The notes below the pieces were generated by a model. That model saw only the letters and a program-made list of their open reading frames with translations, was not told the origin of the DNA and searched no databases. A DNA stretch of 64,000 bases, taken from the IMG/VR virus record IMGVR_UViG_3300012954_000009, positions 1-64,000 of that record; one strand, written 5' to 3'. Positions within the stretch are counted from its first letter, which is position 1. Every line of letters begins with the position of its first letter. The stretch is from a virus. Of this stretch, positions 38,301 to 49,900 are shown piece by piece. The position numbers and the translations under genes were made by a program.

Positions 38301-40964
38301 AGTCATTAGGTCATCAAGATCTTCTTTTGTAAAATCTCTGCTTGATCTACTTTTTATAACTTCTCTTGTATAGTTTGTTATAGCTTCATCTACTAAACCT
38401 TCAGTAGCTTGATCACCAACCAACGTATTAAGTAATGTTTGAAATTCTAATACAAGAGATCTTTGAGTAGCATTTAAATCTTTTGATTGTTGTATAGTAA
38501 AAAGTCCACGGTATGTTTCTATAAATCTATTAAAGTTAAGAACATAACCAATATACTCTGGTTTACCAAAGTTTGCAGGATCTTGTATATACTCAGAAAA
38601 CTTTCTTGTTTGTTTTAAACCATCTCGTAGTAGTCTAGTATATAATGTACTTCTAGCTTTAGGGCCTTCTTCTTTAGCAACAGCAATAGCTGCAAGTGTG
38701 TGTTGTATATTTTCTTTAGTTGCTTTAGCAGTCCTATCCATGAAAATGCTACTTTCTATTTTATCAATAGCATCCTCTTTTTTAATTAGTGCAATCTCAT
38801 ATGAATCTAATGCACCGCTTATTGTTGCATACTCTGTAAGACCGTTAGCATCTAATGTATCTTCTGACATCTGATCAACTGGATCTAGTATATCATCAGG
38901 TGTTATTCTTGCATCATCTGATAACTCATCTGCTGCATCTATTTGATCCTTGGCAACTGGGTCTACAAATGATGGTATTAACGTGTTTACCATGTTAATG
39001 TTTTGGCTGACAGGATGAGGCATCCAAGTGTCAAACTCAAAATCACCATTAAACTTTTGCTTCTTTCCTTTACCGGTTATATCAACCTTTATATGAAATG
39101 TAGAAGTAGAGAACTCACTCTGGTCAACTTCATAACCCATATTCTCTAGCATTCTTCTGTATAGATTTACTTGGAGATTATGTTGTTGTCTTGTAGATAG
39201 TCTGTCTACACCTTTTTGTTTTAAGAAACTATCATTCTTGAGATCCCAACCTTCATCATACTCTTCATTATTTCTAACAAAGTTTTTACTAGTCTTTAAA
39301 TCTATAACTCTTAAAGCACCACTGCGTGTTACAATAACTAAATCAGCTGTACCAGCAATCCCGGTCTCTTTATCATAAAGAACAACTTGAGGTATTGCTA
39401 TTGCACCATCTGTTGTAAGCATTCTTACATTAGCCTCCATAGTTTTGTAGGCTGCTTCTGCTTTAACAGGGTCTAAGAATTTAATATTATCTTTTATTTC
39501 GTCAAAAGTTTTGTCAGATACAATAGCATCTAATATCATATCAAACTCATTACCAATATCTAAGTTAAGCTGATTCTCTGCTTGTTGCTTTGGAGTCATC
39601 TTACCTTTGATAACTTGAGTGGCTGACAAATAATCTTTACCGTTAACTATATCTAGGTATGTATGGTCTTTCTCATTTAGAACTACAAGCGTATCTGCAC
39701 CTTCTTTTGCACTGGCAGATAGTGTATCAACCTCTTGATCAGAAGTCTGTGCTAAGTTAAATAACCTCTTTATTACTTCTTCTTGTTTTGAGTTTACAGC
39801 TTGTCCTAAAGCATAATCTATAATGGATTGCTTCTCTGGAGTAAGATTATATCTAACCTTTGTATCAGCTACTCTTTCTAATTTAAACTCTATGTCTGAA
39901 GTATTAAGAAGTCTTGCAATATCAGATAGTTTGGCATTAGTAGTTAAAGATGATGCTTTAAATTGTAATGGACGCCCTGTTAAATACTGACTAAAGTTTT
40001 TAATTATCTCAGAAAACCACTGTAAAAATTGTTTTATAACATCTTTGAATGATCTTGTTGGATTTGTTTCATACTCATTATTAAAATGTCTAGACAGTGC
40101 TTGAGTAACAAGTTCTAGGTTTCTATGTCTTTGATTAAAACCTCTAGCGTCTGTATAGGAGTCTTCTATTTCTTGATTTAATACAGGAAAGTTTTGTTTA
40201 GCTTCTGCTAGTAATTTGTTAAACAATTCTGTATTATCTACAAGTAACCCATCTACAAATGGGTGTAGTATTTCTTCTATTGCTGTTTCATTGCTTACTC
40301 TTCCTTTTATTAAGACAGCATTGCCATTTACATAGAAAGATCTAATCTTATCAAAAGGCACCTTAGCTTTTTGTGATTCAGGTAAAGAATCATAGTACCG
40401 CTTTGCTTGAGCAACTGTGACAACCTCAACATTAATCTGCGGGAATATATTTGCTAAGTGTTGTACTAATTGTACAGAGTGTGTAGATTTATTATTTGTT
40501 GTAGCATCAATTAGATCTTTAGGAGTAAATACATTTTGCTTAACTATTACTTCAAAAGCTTTTTCTGTTCTCCTAAATGTTACAGCTTCTTCAGGTATAT
40601 TATTTATCCTTAAATATCTTTTAGTAAGAGTTAGATTCTTCTGTAATACTGATTCATTGTATGTCCAAGTGTTTTGATCCCATGTTGTTCTCTCTGAGTT
40701 ATTAATATAGAACCTACCTTTGTACATGCTACCATAACCAAGCCTACTAAGATTACCTAATAAAGCATCACCAAACTCTCTTCTTTTCAAAGAAAACAAA
40801 GCTTGTTGATCTTTCTTAAGCTGCATTGCTTGTTGTAGTGTTGGCAACTCTTCTGATCTGTTTAGCTTCTGCCAAGTATTAATAACATTTTCTGTTTTAA
40901 GATCAGTTTTAAATTGTTGCTTTAATGCTTGAAACTCACTTGTATTTCTATTTATACACGCCAT
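35319..40964 (-). CDS. Giant virion-type protein with PD-(D/E)XK nuclease domain, 1881 aa
   Basis: Around residues 530-600 a nuclease motif is visible: GTADLV with Asp541, then RVIDLKTSK with Asp555 and Lys557, then QVNLYRRML. These match RecB/Cas4-like PD-(D/E)XK nucleases. At 230-234 EEILH resembles a zincin HExxH site with the first His lost. The C-terminal region contains IIGILSTIAISQIL-like hydrophobic sequence near 1740. It is directly downstream of the 4943-aa polymerase gene and is probably packaged with it, for host DNA degradation or genome entry. Confidence 0.65.
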   Translation of the reverse strand: MACINRNTSEFQALKQQFKTDLKTENVINTWQKLNRSEELPTLQQAMQLKKDQQALFSLKRREFGDALLGNLSRLGYGSMYKGRFYINNSERTTWDQNTWTYNESVLQKNLTLTKRYLRINNIPEEAVTFRRTEKAFEVIVKQNVFTPKDLIDATTNNKSTHSVQLVQHLANIFPQINVEVVTVAQAKRYYDSLPESQKAKVPFDKIRSFYVNGNAVLIKGRVSNETAIEEILHPFVDGLLVDNTELFNKLLAEAKQNFPVLNQEIEDSYTDARGFNQRHRNLELVTQALSRHFNNEYETNPTRSFKDVIKQFLQWFSEIIKNFSQYLTGRPLQFKASSLTTNAKLSDIARLLNTSDIEFKLERVADTKVRYNLTPEKQSIIDYALGQAVNSKQEEVIKRLFNLAQTSDQEVDTLSASAKEGADTLVVLNEKDHTYLDIVNGKDYLSATQVIKGKMTPKQQAENQLNLDIGNEFDMILDAIVSDKTFDEIKDNIKFLDPVKAEAAYKTMEANVRMLTTDGAIAIPQVVLYDKETGIAGTADLVIVTRSGALRVIDLKTSKNFVRNNEEYDEGWDLKNDSFLKQKGVDRLSTRQQHNLQVNLYRRMLENMGYEVDQSEFSTSTFHIKVDITGKGKKQKFNGDFEFDTWMPHPVSQNINMVNTLIPSFVDPVAKDQIDAADELSDDARITPDDILDPVDQMSEDTLDANGLTEYATISGALDSYEIALIKKEDAIDKIESSIFMDRTAKATKENIQHTLAAIAVAKEEGPKARSTLYTRLLRDGLKQTRKFSEYIQDPANFGKPEYIGYVLNFNRFIETYRGLFTIQQSKDLNATQRSLVLEFQTLLNTLVGDQATEGLVDEAITNYTREVIKSRSSRDFTKEDLDDLMTMGQDISMTEYLTGDLATSGDTILAVMDKIYKAKKQELLDRLEERDTLIRSKASKLQRLSPETDPQKLYHFMLEFDENGEPTGRYVSKLGQAYSNEEQMLRDKLMDDNGQWKEYRDVTDITSATAEDIAWNKQLAEDKAAYANFWRAETRGLGNSPISGEYHQYTEEFKRERKKFEYYVPTGQHGYWKKRSSVSARAYAQYQAKYFDKREYTKAVRKDGVPTGQVIYGQTISVVKPEFKVARESRRSDGKLLTSEKYQAIMNPTDELGRAQKDFYETFVRLYEKELLAKLPMGQRGQMLGRVPLIKARLYQNLKEKPNLVTRLWSKMSRSVENLFTETAQQKVVLTDERGNLVDQLPIFYTGKPITEKDIADVQAQIDALNEKKKKGQINLTRYTEEMKILKGRRASLQNAPTLGELNLDLGTALIKFNSMAEHYETMGQVENTLKAMIKVLEKREYQPSGDTKLYKYINGKRVKTGQKKDIESNIVRRAKKWMSMVYYDNEQMTRGFLEKLSDGLISYSSLSYVAFNPFGNFNNYVLGKLNNNIEMLGGRFFSKKAYHRAVYEFNRRGLSDLIQRTAQSNTLNNLADIATGNAFSFSKGSAYDPQRPLSKYEAFVDLFRMMDDKTDIRESGRQGEKAYSSWYQKATEFGYILQDAAEYNVQTKVGMAMLMDTIIKNPTTGEELSLFDAFDFDGETQTNVLKKGFTKIVLKNGNEVDYNDDFRFDLRNKIREVNKQIHGNYAREDRMVMQSHAVGRLAAQFHKWVAPAIKARFRREYYDENLGWMEGRYKSFMSFLKYSLGEIRKGELAFTEYGKGFKEAYGFKGDGSQNDQRAENKLLNTYRTLGEIGIILSTIAISQILSALFADDEDDSDFEKRLENYLRYQTDRTYKELILFVPIAPDAWTQMYQMMKSPIAATRTLGEFGEAMSLTVRTPLAMLTKSEDEFYSDSKYVYQRGIRAGELKINKNWKDAIPILYTLQKWDNYINESNFFIK

Positions 40965-40966
40965 AC

Positions 40967-43900
40967 TTATATATTATAACATTCTTTTAATTTGTCTAAG
41001 AACTCTTGCTCACTTGCATATGTACCTGTCTCATACTCATTTATAAAGTCCTCTAAGCTATTTATACCATTCTCTGCTAAGGTAGCTTTTTTCTTGCTAT
41101 CTTGTTGTATATTATCATCCCAATATTCAGTAAGCTCAGGATTTGTAGTTTCATTTGTACTACTTGAAGTGTTACCTAATAAAGCAGCTATTGCTTGATT
41201 ATCATTTTGTATATCATCTTCTGTAACTTCTCTTTCTACAAGCTCAGCTTGTGGTACTTCACCAACTGTAGTATTCTTACCATCATACTCTACTGGTGCA
41301 CCTTGTGCAATTTTTTGTGCACTATCTGTTGGTCCATCACCAATATTAATCTTATCAATCTCATCTAGCACATCTCCATAATTATCTGCAGTATCCTGAC
41401 CAGTTGTATTACGTACATACTTTCTAACTTCTATCATAGTTGGTCTTTCACCAAACATAAACCCTATTGGATTTTGTGAATCTGATCCCATTGGCTCTAC
41501 CTCAACATATTCAGCATAGTTTCCACTAACTAAGTTAGCTGCTGTTATAGGTTGTGGATTTACACTTTGTACTTTTGATAACTCAAAGTATCTATATCTT
41601 GGTTGATCCTGAGTTCCAACATTTACTTTAATTACATAAGGTAATAATGCTTCCATATAACTTCTATCCCCAGACTTCTCAAGAGTAGTTGATATATTCT
41701 TTCTGGCTAGTGTATTCTCAGCATTACCACTCTTAGAATTACTAGGTTTTCTTACTGACAAGAAATCGTCTGACTGAGTTATCCTTTGCCCTGGATATAC
41801 ATTAACTATTAACTTTGATGTCTCTGTTGTTTCATCTATGTATGCTACTTGTTTATTTGCATTTTGAGAACTCTTACTAACAGCCTTCTTGCCATCTGCA
41901 ATATTATAACCAAACCTATTATTTAAACTATCCTTAATATACTTAAATACCTCTGGACTATTCTTCTGTAAAGCTTTTAGTTCTGACCTTGGTATTAAAT
42001 ACTTAGGGAACTTAACATTTTCATACTGACCTATTAAACTATCTAATGCATCCAGTTGAGCTTCAAAGTTTGCAACAAAAGTATCTAGCTCTTCATTTGT
42101 ATAGTAGTTAGACTCAATATCAGCTAGTCCTTTCTTATATATAACTCCAAAACTATTACCATTGTCTCTAACAGAACGGTTGCCATCTTTTCCTAAAGCA
42201 GAAGCATTATCACCAAACACATACAATGTATTCTCATTAATACTTACAGTATGTGGTTTATAAGGTGAACTTTGGATTTCTATCTTTGTTGGATTAGGAT
42301 TATATGTTGCAATATTATATGTGTTTCTTAAGTCTCTTCTATTACTAGCACTAGTTAAGTAACCCTTTAAGAAGTCTTCTACAAGATCATTATAGTTCAT
42401 TCCAAATGTAGACTCAAAGAATCTATTACTACCATCTCTTAGTGCTGATTCTACATTATTTACTTGCTCTAAATAAGTGTCATAAGTAAATGGTGTGACT
42501 GCATCAAGTAATGATTGATAGCCGTATCTAAAACCATCCTTAACCATCATGTAGTGTATAATTTTTACAGCATCATTTCTGGTCTCTAGATTACCATACA
42601 ATCTTGCAAATGATGATTGCAAGTTTACTTTTTGACTATCACTAATTCTATTAAAAGTATTTGCTGCTGCTTTATCAATACCATCTTTATTTCCTTCTTG
42701 ATTTGCATTCTCTAATATTACAAAACTGTCTAAGAAGAAATTATTATTATCTATACTTCTAAGTCTTTCTACTACATCTGTAATTTTCTCACCCTCTAAT
42801 TGTGGATATATTAAACTATTGCTCAATGATCCGGCTTTTACAGGATCATTATCCACTAATTTTTTATCATAAGCTTTAATGGTAAGGTATGCTAATATAT
42901 CTATCCTAATGTTTTCCTTAACTTCATCAGTAAGCATTCTGCTGTTCATATTAGTCATAACCTTATTATAAAGATCTTTGAACAGCGGTGTTTGAGTTAA
43001 GAATACTTTTGGTAATATCTTAGATTCAATCTCATTAAATATTTTTATGTATTGACCTTGCCATGTATTCTTAAACATAGGTCGTACATCAATCAATGGT
43101 TGCTTGGCAGCAATTCTTTTTTCTCTATAGACTTTGTATGCTTTATCAGATAAACCAATACCTAAGTCTTTTAGATCTTGCTTTCTAGAAGCTATATCTG
43201 TAACTGTTGCACCAAGACCATTAGTAAGATTCATAACAGAACTTAGTTTTCCAAGATAAGTCTTAATACTATGTGCTGTTTGAAATTGTTTCAGTGTTGA
43301 GTATTCTTTTATTGCTTGATCTCTTGTAAACTCATCATCTTTTACTTTCTTTGCTAACCCAGCTTTTGACATACTAATCTTATAGTTAGCATCAATCTCA
43401 TCTATAAGTAATGCATCTGTTACCTCTACCTCTGAAAGATCACCAAACTCTTCTTCAAGATTTGCAAGCCTTTCTCTCACAAGTGTTGCAATACCAGCAT
43501 CAAATTGATCATCTTTATTTGTGGCTTGATAGTAAAGTTGTCTTAGTGATGGGTGGTTTATTAATAATATAGATGTCTTGATAGGTACACCTAATGCTGT
43601 CATTGAAGCAACAGTTGCTAATGCATCTCTATTTAAACCTAACTTACCTGACAATCTTAACTTTCCGTTATCAGTCATTGCTGTAATAAGAGCAGATAAA
43701 ACATATTGGTTTCTATAATTACCATTGCTATCTTGTGTTTCTGAAAAACTATTATATTCTTTACCTCCTAATTCAAGTTGTGTAGTTGTACGTTGTTTAC
43801 CCGCTGTAATTTGCTCTATAGTAATACCATACTCCTGTAGCAAGTTCAAGTATAAGTTAGGTAATACTACAGCACCAATAGATTTAGCTCCTGCTTTATT

Positions 43901-46900
43901 TGCTTCAAAGCTTAATAGTTGACCTAATGGGCTATCAACATCTATATCCTCATTATCTAGCATTTGCTTGAAGTAAGGAACTTCTGCTGCTAACTCCTGT
44001 AACAAGTCTTCAAGAGGCTGTGTAACTGCAGGTTGATAAGTAATAGGAACATCCTCACCAGGTGTATTAGTAACATGCTCATTACCCATTAAGGTAGACT
44101 TATAATCAACAATCTCATTGCTTATTGCTTCTATATATGGTTCATGCCCTGTCTTTTCTTTATACTCTGTGTATTGTTCAAATGTTATAGGTAATCCTAA
44201 AGCACTTAATGCTTTCATTGCATCCTCATTAAAACCTGCATCTGATCCTTGATCAAAGTCCACAGTAACTTCAGCACCGCTATTTCTAAATTTAAGTAAT
44301 GCTTCATTTATACCAGTGCCTGGTTTTTTAACAGAGTTGTTTATTGCTCTTATATAATCTGAATACTTACCATCTTCTGTCTTAGCTTTTCCATACTCAA
44401 AGAACTCACCATCTTCTTCATAAAAGTCTTTTGATTGTACATATACCTTATCAATATCAAAGTCAGCACCTGATATCTCAATCAACTCTCTAGCAAACAC
44501 TGCACTAGAACCATAGTATGTTGGCATAAAGTCAACCATTCTAATGTTTACTGTAGAGTGATTATCCTGTGATGGTATTCTAACACCAAACATTTTACTT
44601 ACAGCTTCTGGCATAGCTTTATCAGTGTCTTTGATAAGATTACCTACATCTGCATGATGCGCTGGCATAATAGATTCTGTATATCTTTCTTGTTGATATT
44701 GACCTTGATCATTATAAACCTTCATGTTAGATCTTAAACGGTCTATTATAACAACACCTTCTGATCCTGCATTTTCTACAAGTCCTGCAAGACCATCAAG
44801 ATTTTTATCATTACCTTCTTGGTATCCGCCTTCATCAATGTTTGCTACAATCTCTGGCTTTGATCCCATTCTTTCCCAAACATCTTCTCTTATAACCTCA
44901 TGCTTATCTGGCATTCCGTTTTCATCTACTGAAAGAACTCTTCTATATATTCTTACACCATAGTCAGACACTAGAGCTAATGACATACCTGTAGTCTTTT
45001 CTGCAAGTACACCCTTAGAAAAGAATGAAAGGAATAACTCTTCAAACTTCTTAACTGTTTGCGGGTTATTTAAGTTATACTTTTGTTGTCCTGTTTCATC
45101 AAGTGAGAACATTTCAAGTGTATTACTTGTAGCATTAGATGCTTCTAAACTTGATTGTGCATACTTAAGATATATATAGAGATCTGGTTTGATTTCACCT
45201 TCAGCAATACTTTCTTTTAATAATTCATTTGCATATTCAATATCAAAATTAAATAAGGAGTTTCTTCTATTTAGGTACTTGAGAGTTACTCTATCACTAA
45301 CAGCTTTATTATAGTTTTCTCTTATCTTACCAACAGTAGTCTTCTCACCATTTAAAATTACAGGAGTATTATCGTTCTGCTCAGATGTTACAAGAGTTTT
45401 AACCTGTGTAGGATCTGTAACTAAAAGCTTATTAGATGGATTTACTGTCTGTAGACCCATAAAGTTTGCATCAAGAACCATAGATTGGTCTTCTTTAAAC
45501 GCATTTGTATTATCTAATTCTGATAGTGGATTAACATTCTCCTTCAGCATCTTAAGTGCTGATACAGGTGCAGCTAAGGCAATAGTTTCTTTACCTTTCT
45601 CAAACTCCTCCAACTTAACTCTTAAGTTATGTAGTCTTACTTTATTTGCTTTTGGTTCTGTAAATCCAGATTCTTTTGTTGATGTATATTCAGGAGTTAA
45701 AACAAAAGCTGACATCTTAACAAAAGTTTTACCATCAGCATAGACAAACTTCTTAGAGTTTATCATTTCACTTGCTTTAGCATAGCTTTCATTTGTCTGA
45801 TCAGCATTTCCAACTAACTCTTCATATGCTATATCTTCTCCTTTTTCAATTCTATTTAATAAGTCTGCTTGCTTAGCACTTAGCTTACCAAGACCAAACC
45901 ACATATATCTAAACGCCTTGGTTGTCATCCAAAGTTGTGCATCAGCATTATCAGTCTTACCATCATTAAATGTATTATCTACACTTGGTTCTGTAAAAGC
46001 AAATAGATTCATCTTTTGCAGAGGATGATTGATACCATACTCTTCTGCTTTTATTATTGATGCAACACTATCGTATGCTGCATTCTGTGCCTTAGCTCTT
46101 TTGACCTCATCAGTAGGATCTTTAAGAGTCATAGCAACATCACCTAGTAATACTTTATTTAACTCAGAAGCATTAATCCAGTTGTTAAAGAAAATCTGCC
46201 TTAAGTTGTAGTTAATATCATCTGTTAAATTTAACAACCTATTAGACAGTCTAACTTCTGGAGTTACTGATCCATTTGCATTTTGCAATCCGTTTCTAAT
46301 ATATGTACTAAGATCTGATTCATTAGCAACAGAGTCTAGCTTTCTTCTAAAGTTGAGATACTCTTGCTCTAATCTATCTCTTAAGAAGTTGTCAAATGCA
46401 GCTTGATCACCTATAGCATCTTCAAATGATATGTCTTCTCCATTTCTGTAAGCTTCATTAATCTTAGACTCTAGGTAAGTTTCATAGTTATTAATAACTT
46501 CTGATGCACCATCTGTATCTTCTGTAGCATTGTCTTCTGTTCTAACCACTTCATATAGGAACATTTCTTTTGTACCCTTTAAGAACTGTCTCATGTCACC
46601 AGACTCAACCCAGTATTGTGCCTCACCTATACGTACAGGATTTGTGTGCGTATCTGTCTTTTCATTGCTAACAGCTGCACCAAGTAGATTAATTATTCTA
46701 TCTCTGTTTTCTGAGTTAACTCTCGTCTTACCTAAACTCTTTATAGGGCCTTCAAAACTATTTGTTGCTTTATCAAACTGCTGGATTAATACATTACGTA
46801 CTTCGTTGTCAGCAGTAAACTTAATAACATTTTTTGCATTCTTTTCATTATATACAAATGCATTCTGATCACCCTCTTTAATTCTATTTACCTGTACTTC

Positions 46901-49900
46901 TGAAGTTTTAGCTCTTACAGTTTTAGTAAAAGTATCTGTTTCCTTTGCTTCTCTAAGTATATAACCAGTCTTTGTAAACTTAATATTTCTCTTCTTACCA
47001 CTATTATAGTCTACTATGTTTCTTTCAGTTGCTGTATCAGGATTTGTTTCTTTTTTTATTCTTTCAAACTCTGCTTTAATTTGATTTTTAAATACATTAA
47101 GAGCTTGATCAGTCAATACTATTTCACCTTTCTTATTTTCAACAGCTTTGATGATTGGAAGTTTTGCCATATCACCAGTATTAGAAGCCTCAATAACTCT
47201 TATCAATACAGGAGCTAAAGCTGTTTCTACAAGCTCACCTGTCACAGGATCTTCTGTAATAATTACTTGATCCATTCTACCTGTATTATTTCTAAATAAA
47301 TAAGTATATGAGTTAACTAAGTTTGTAATAAAATCCTTTGGAGTAAAGTCACCATACGTTGTACCTGTACTTCTTGATTCATCTACACCATCTTCTGTAA
47401 TATCTATGTTACCTGTTTTACCACCTGATATTCTAGTAATCCCTATCATACCAGCAGAAGCCATGCTTATAAACGCATCATTATTTAGTAACCAGTTATT
47501 AATTAAGAAGTCATCATCCTTTGTTTTAAGATCTTCTAACAGCTCAGGATTATTTAATGCAGCCATTCTTTTTAAATGATATGTAGGCTTTTGATGTGCG
47601 TATACTAAGTCACCGTTTGCATTTTTAAATACTGATGCACCAATTGTTTCATCAAATGGAGCGTTTGTCATAGACATTTTTTTAAGCACTCCCTGCATAC
47701 CTACCTCAGATGTACTAAATACATATACATTATTTTTTATGGTACCTTTTAAATTACTAAGGTCTTCTGAGTCTAATGGTTCTGCGTTTTGATAAGCATC
47801 TAATAGTAGTTTTTCATCTGCAGAAAGATTCTCAGGTTTTACTCTTTGTAGTATGCTATACTTAATAAATGTAGGACTTATAGTAATACCAACTGTTCTA
47901 GATAAGTTCTTTGATAGTCTTGTAAATAGATCATTACCGTTCTCATCTTCCTTATACATATTCTCTTTAGTCTTTTTACCTAAAGGTTTATTTGGTGAAA
48001 CTGCACTCTGTAAAACATTTAGTACGCTAACAGCTTCATCTCTTGCTGTTTTATCTACTGATAAACTATTTCTGTAAAGGAAGCTATAAGCTTGACCCCA
48101 CTTATCTATCTGTGAACTTGCATCATCTCTATTTGCTGCAGAATACGTTAATACTCTTCCGTTCTTATTTCTATGTATAAAGATGTAGTCAACTCTAAAG
48201 TTTTCCATACCCTTGATAAGAGCATTAAAAAACAGAGGATTCTCAACACCTTCTGTCCATTGATTATTATTTATTTTATCCTGAGTGATCCCAAGGTCAT
48301 TAAAAAATCTATTAACAACAGCTCCTGTTTGTGGATTTGTTTGACCAAATACATATAACTGTTTTAGTATTTGTGTTGGATCTGTGGTATTCTTTACAGC
48401 TTTTAGCATACCATTATATACTTCTGCAAAATCTACAGGAACAATAAGTTTTTCTCCAGGTGTTAATTCTGTATTTCCAAAGATGTCTTGCTGTTCTAGC
48501 GTAGTAGTCATTATATAACGTCTAAGCTTTGCAGATAAAGAATTAAATCCACCAATTAATGATGCATCTACATCCCAATTATCAACGTTTCTTAAACCTT
48601 GACTATCTTCTTTTTGCTCTGCCACAAATATTTGATCTTCTAAATTTATATCTACAAGATTTAAAAACTTAGATACAGAGTTTTTAATTTCTTCAGGGAA
48701 GTTTTCTAATGCATCACTATAGTCATTCATTAGTAGTAGCCTCTCGGTAGTTTGATTTTCATTAGCAGGACTACCTACATCATATAGCTTTTTAAAATCT
48801 TTTAAGACATCATCTAATAACTCTTCTCTTGTTATATTTGCATTAGTATTAGCCTCTTCTCTTTGTATATAAATAGCAGCCATGCTTCTGACCATTGCAT
48901 TAGCATTGTCAGAATCTAAATATTGAAAACCAACCTTATCTCCTACCTCTATCTTTTCAAAAGGCACTAGAGCATTTGCTTCTATTGTTAACCCCTGTAA
49001 CGCAGCTTGTGTAAAGCGGTTTTCAACCGGTTGTGCTGACTTATACTTACCAGAATCAATATTTTTAAATAGCTCTGTAAGCTCATTCTTACTGTATACA
49101 CCCAGTACAGATTTAATCCATTCAAGGATTCTAGTGAATAAAGACTTAACCTCACTACTTGTGTTAGTGTCTTTTGGGCTCGTCTTGAATTTCTCAAATT
49201 CATCTGCCAAATACTCTTCATAATACTCTTCTATCAAACGTGCTTCTGACATATTCTGATATGTGTCAGCAGAGTTTCTAAATTTATTTAATTCTTCTTT
49301 AAAGTTTTTACCCTCAGCTCTTAGCTTAGCTCTTACTTCTCTTCTTGCTATACCTAGATATTTAGTTATCTCTTGATCAGTAAGTAGCATTCTAAATACA
49401 CCGTGGAATGCTTCATGATATTTAAATGGGCTTGTTGCTCCTGTATATATAGTACCTTTAACATTAAGACCACCAGCTAAACTGTTAAGACCTAAAACAA
49501 ATGCACCAACTCTAACACCACCTGCTTTCTGATTATTAGCTAATGTTCTTATATCTTGTACAGTAATATATGCTGGTAAGTTAGCAATAGCCCACGCTTC
49601 AAACTCATCTATACTTGTAACATCTGTAACTGATAGCTCAGGACTTATTACTTTATTAGCAATAAGATTATTTAATTCTGCATTTAATCTTTTTAATTCA
49701 GCATCTTGTTTAAGTGCTTTCTTTAAATTCTTTAATTGCTTTGCAGCTTTTAACTCTTCTGTAATCTGAGCTTTTCTAGCTTTAATATCTTCTTTTAACT
49801 TAGCTTTTTGAATTTCTAAATTAGCTTGTGGATTATTAGAAGCAAGTTCTTTAATCTTTTTGTTAACCTGTGCTGTTTTATCAGACATTATTGCAGTCTC

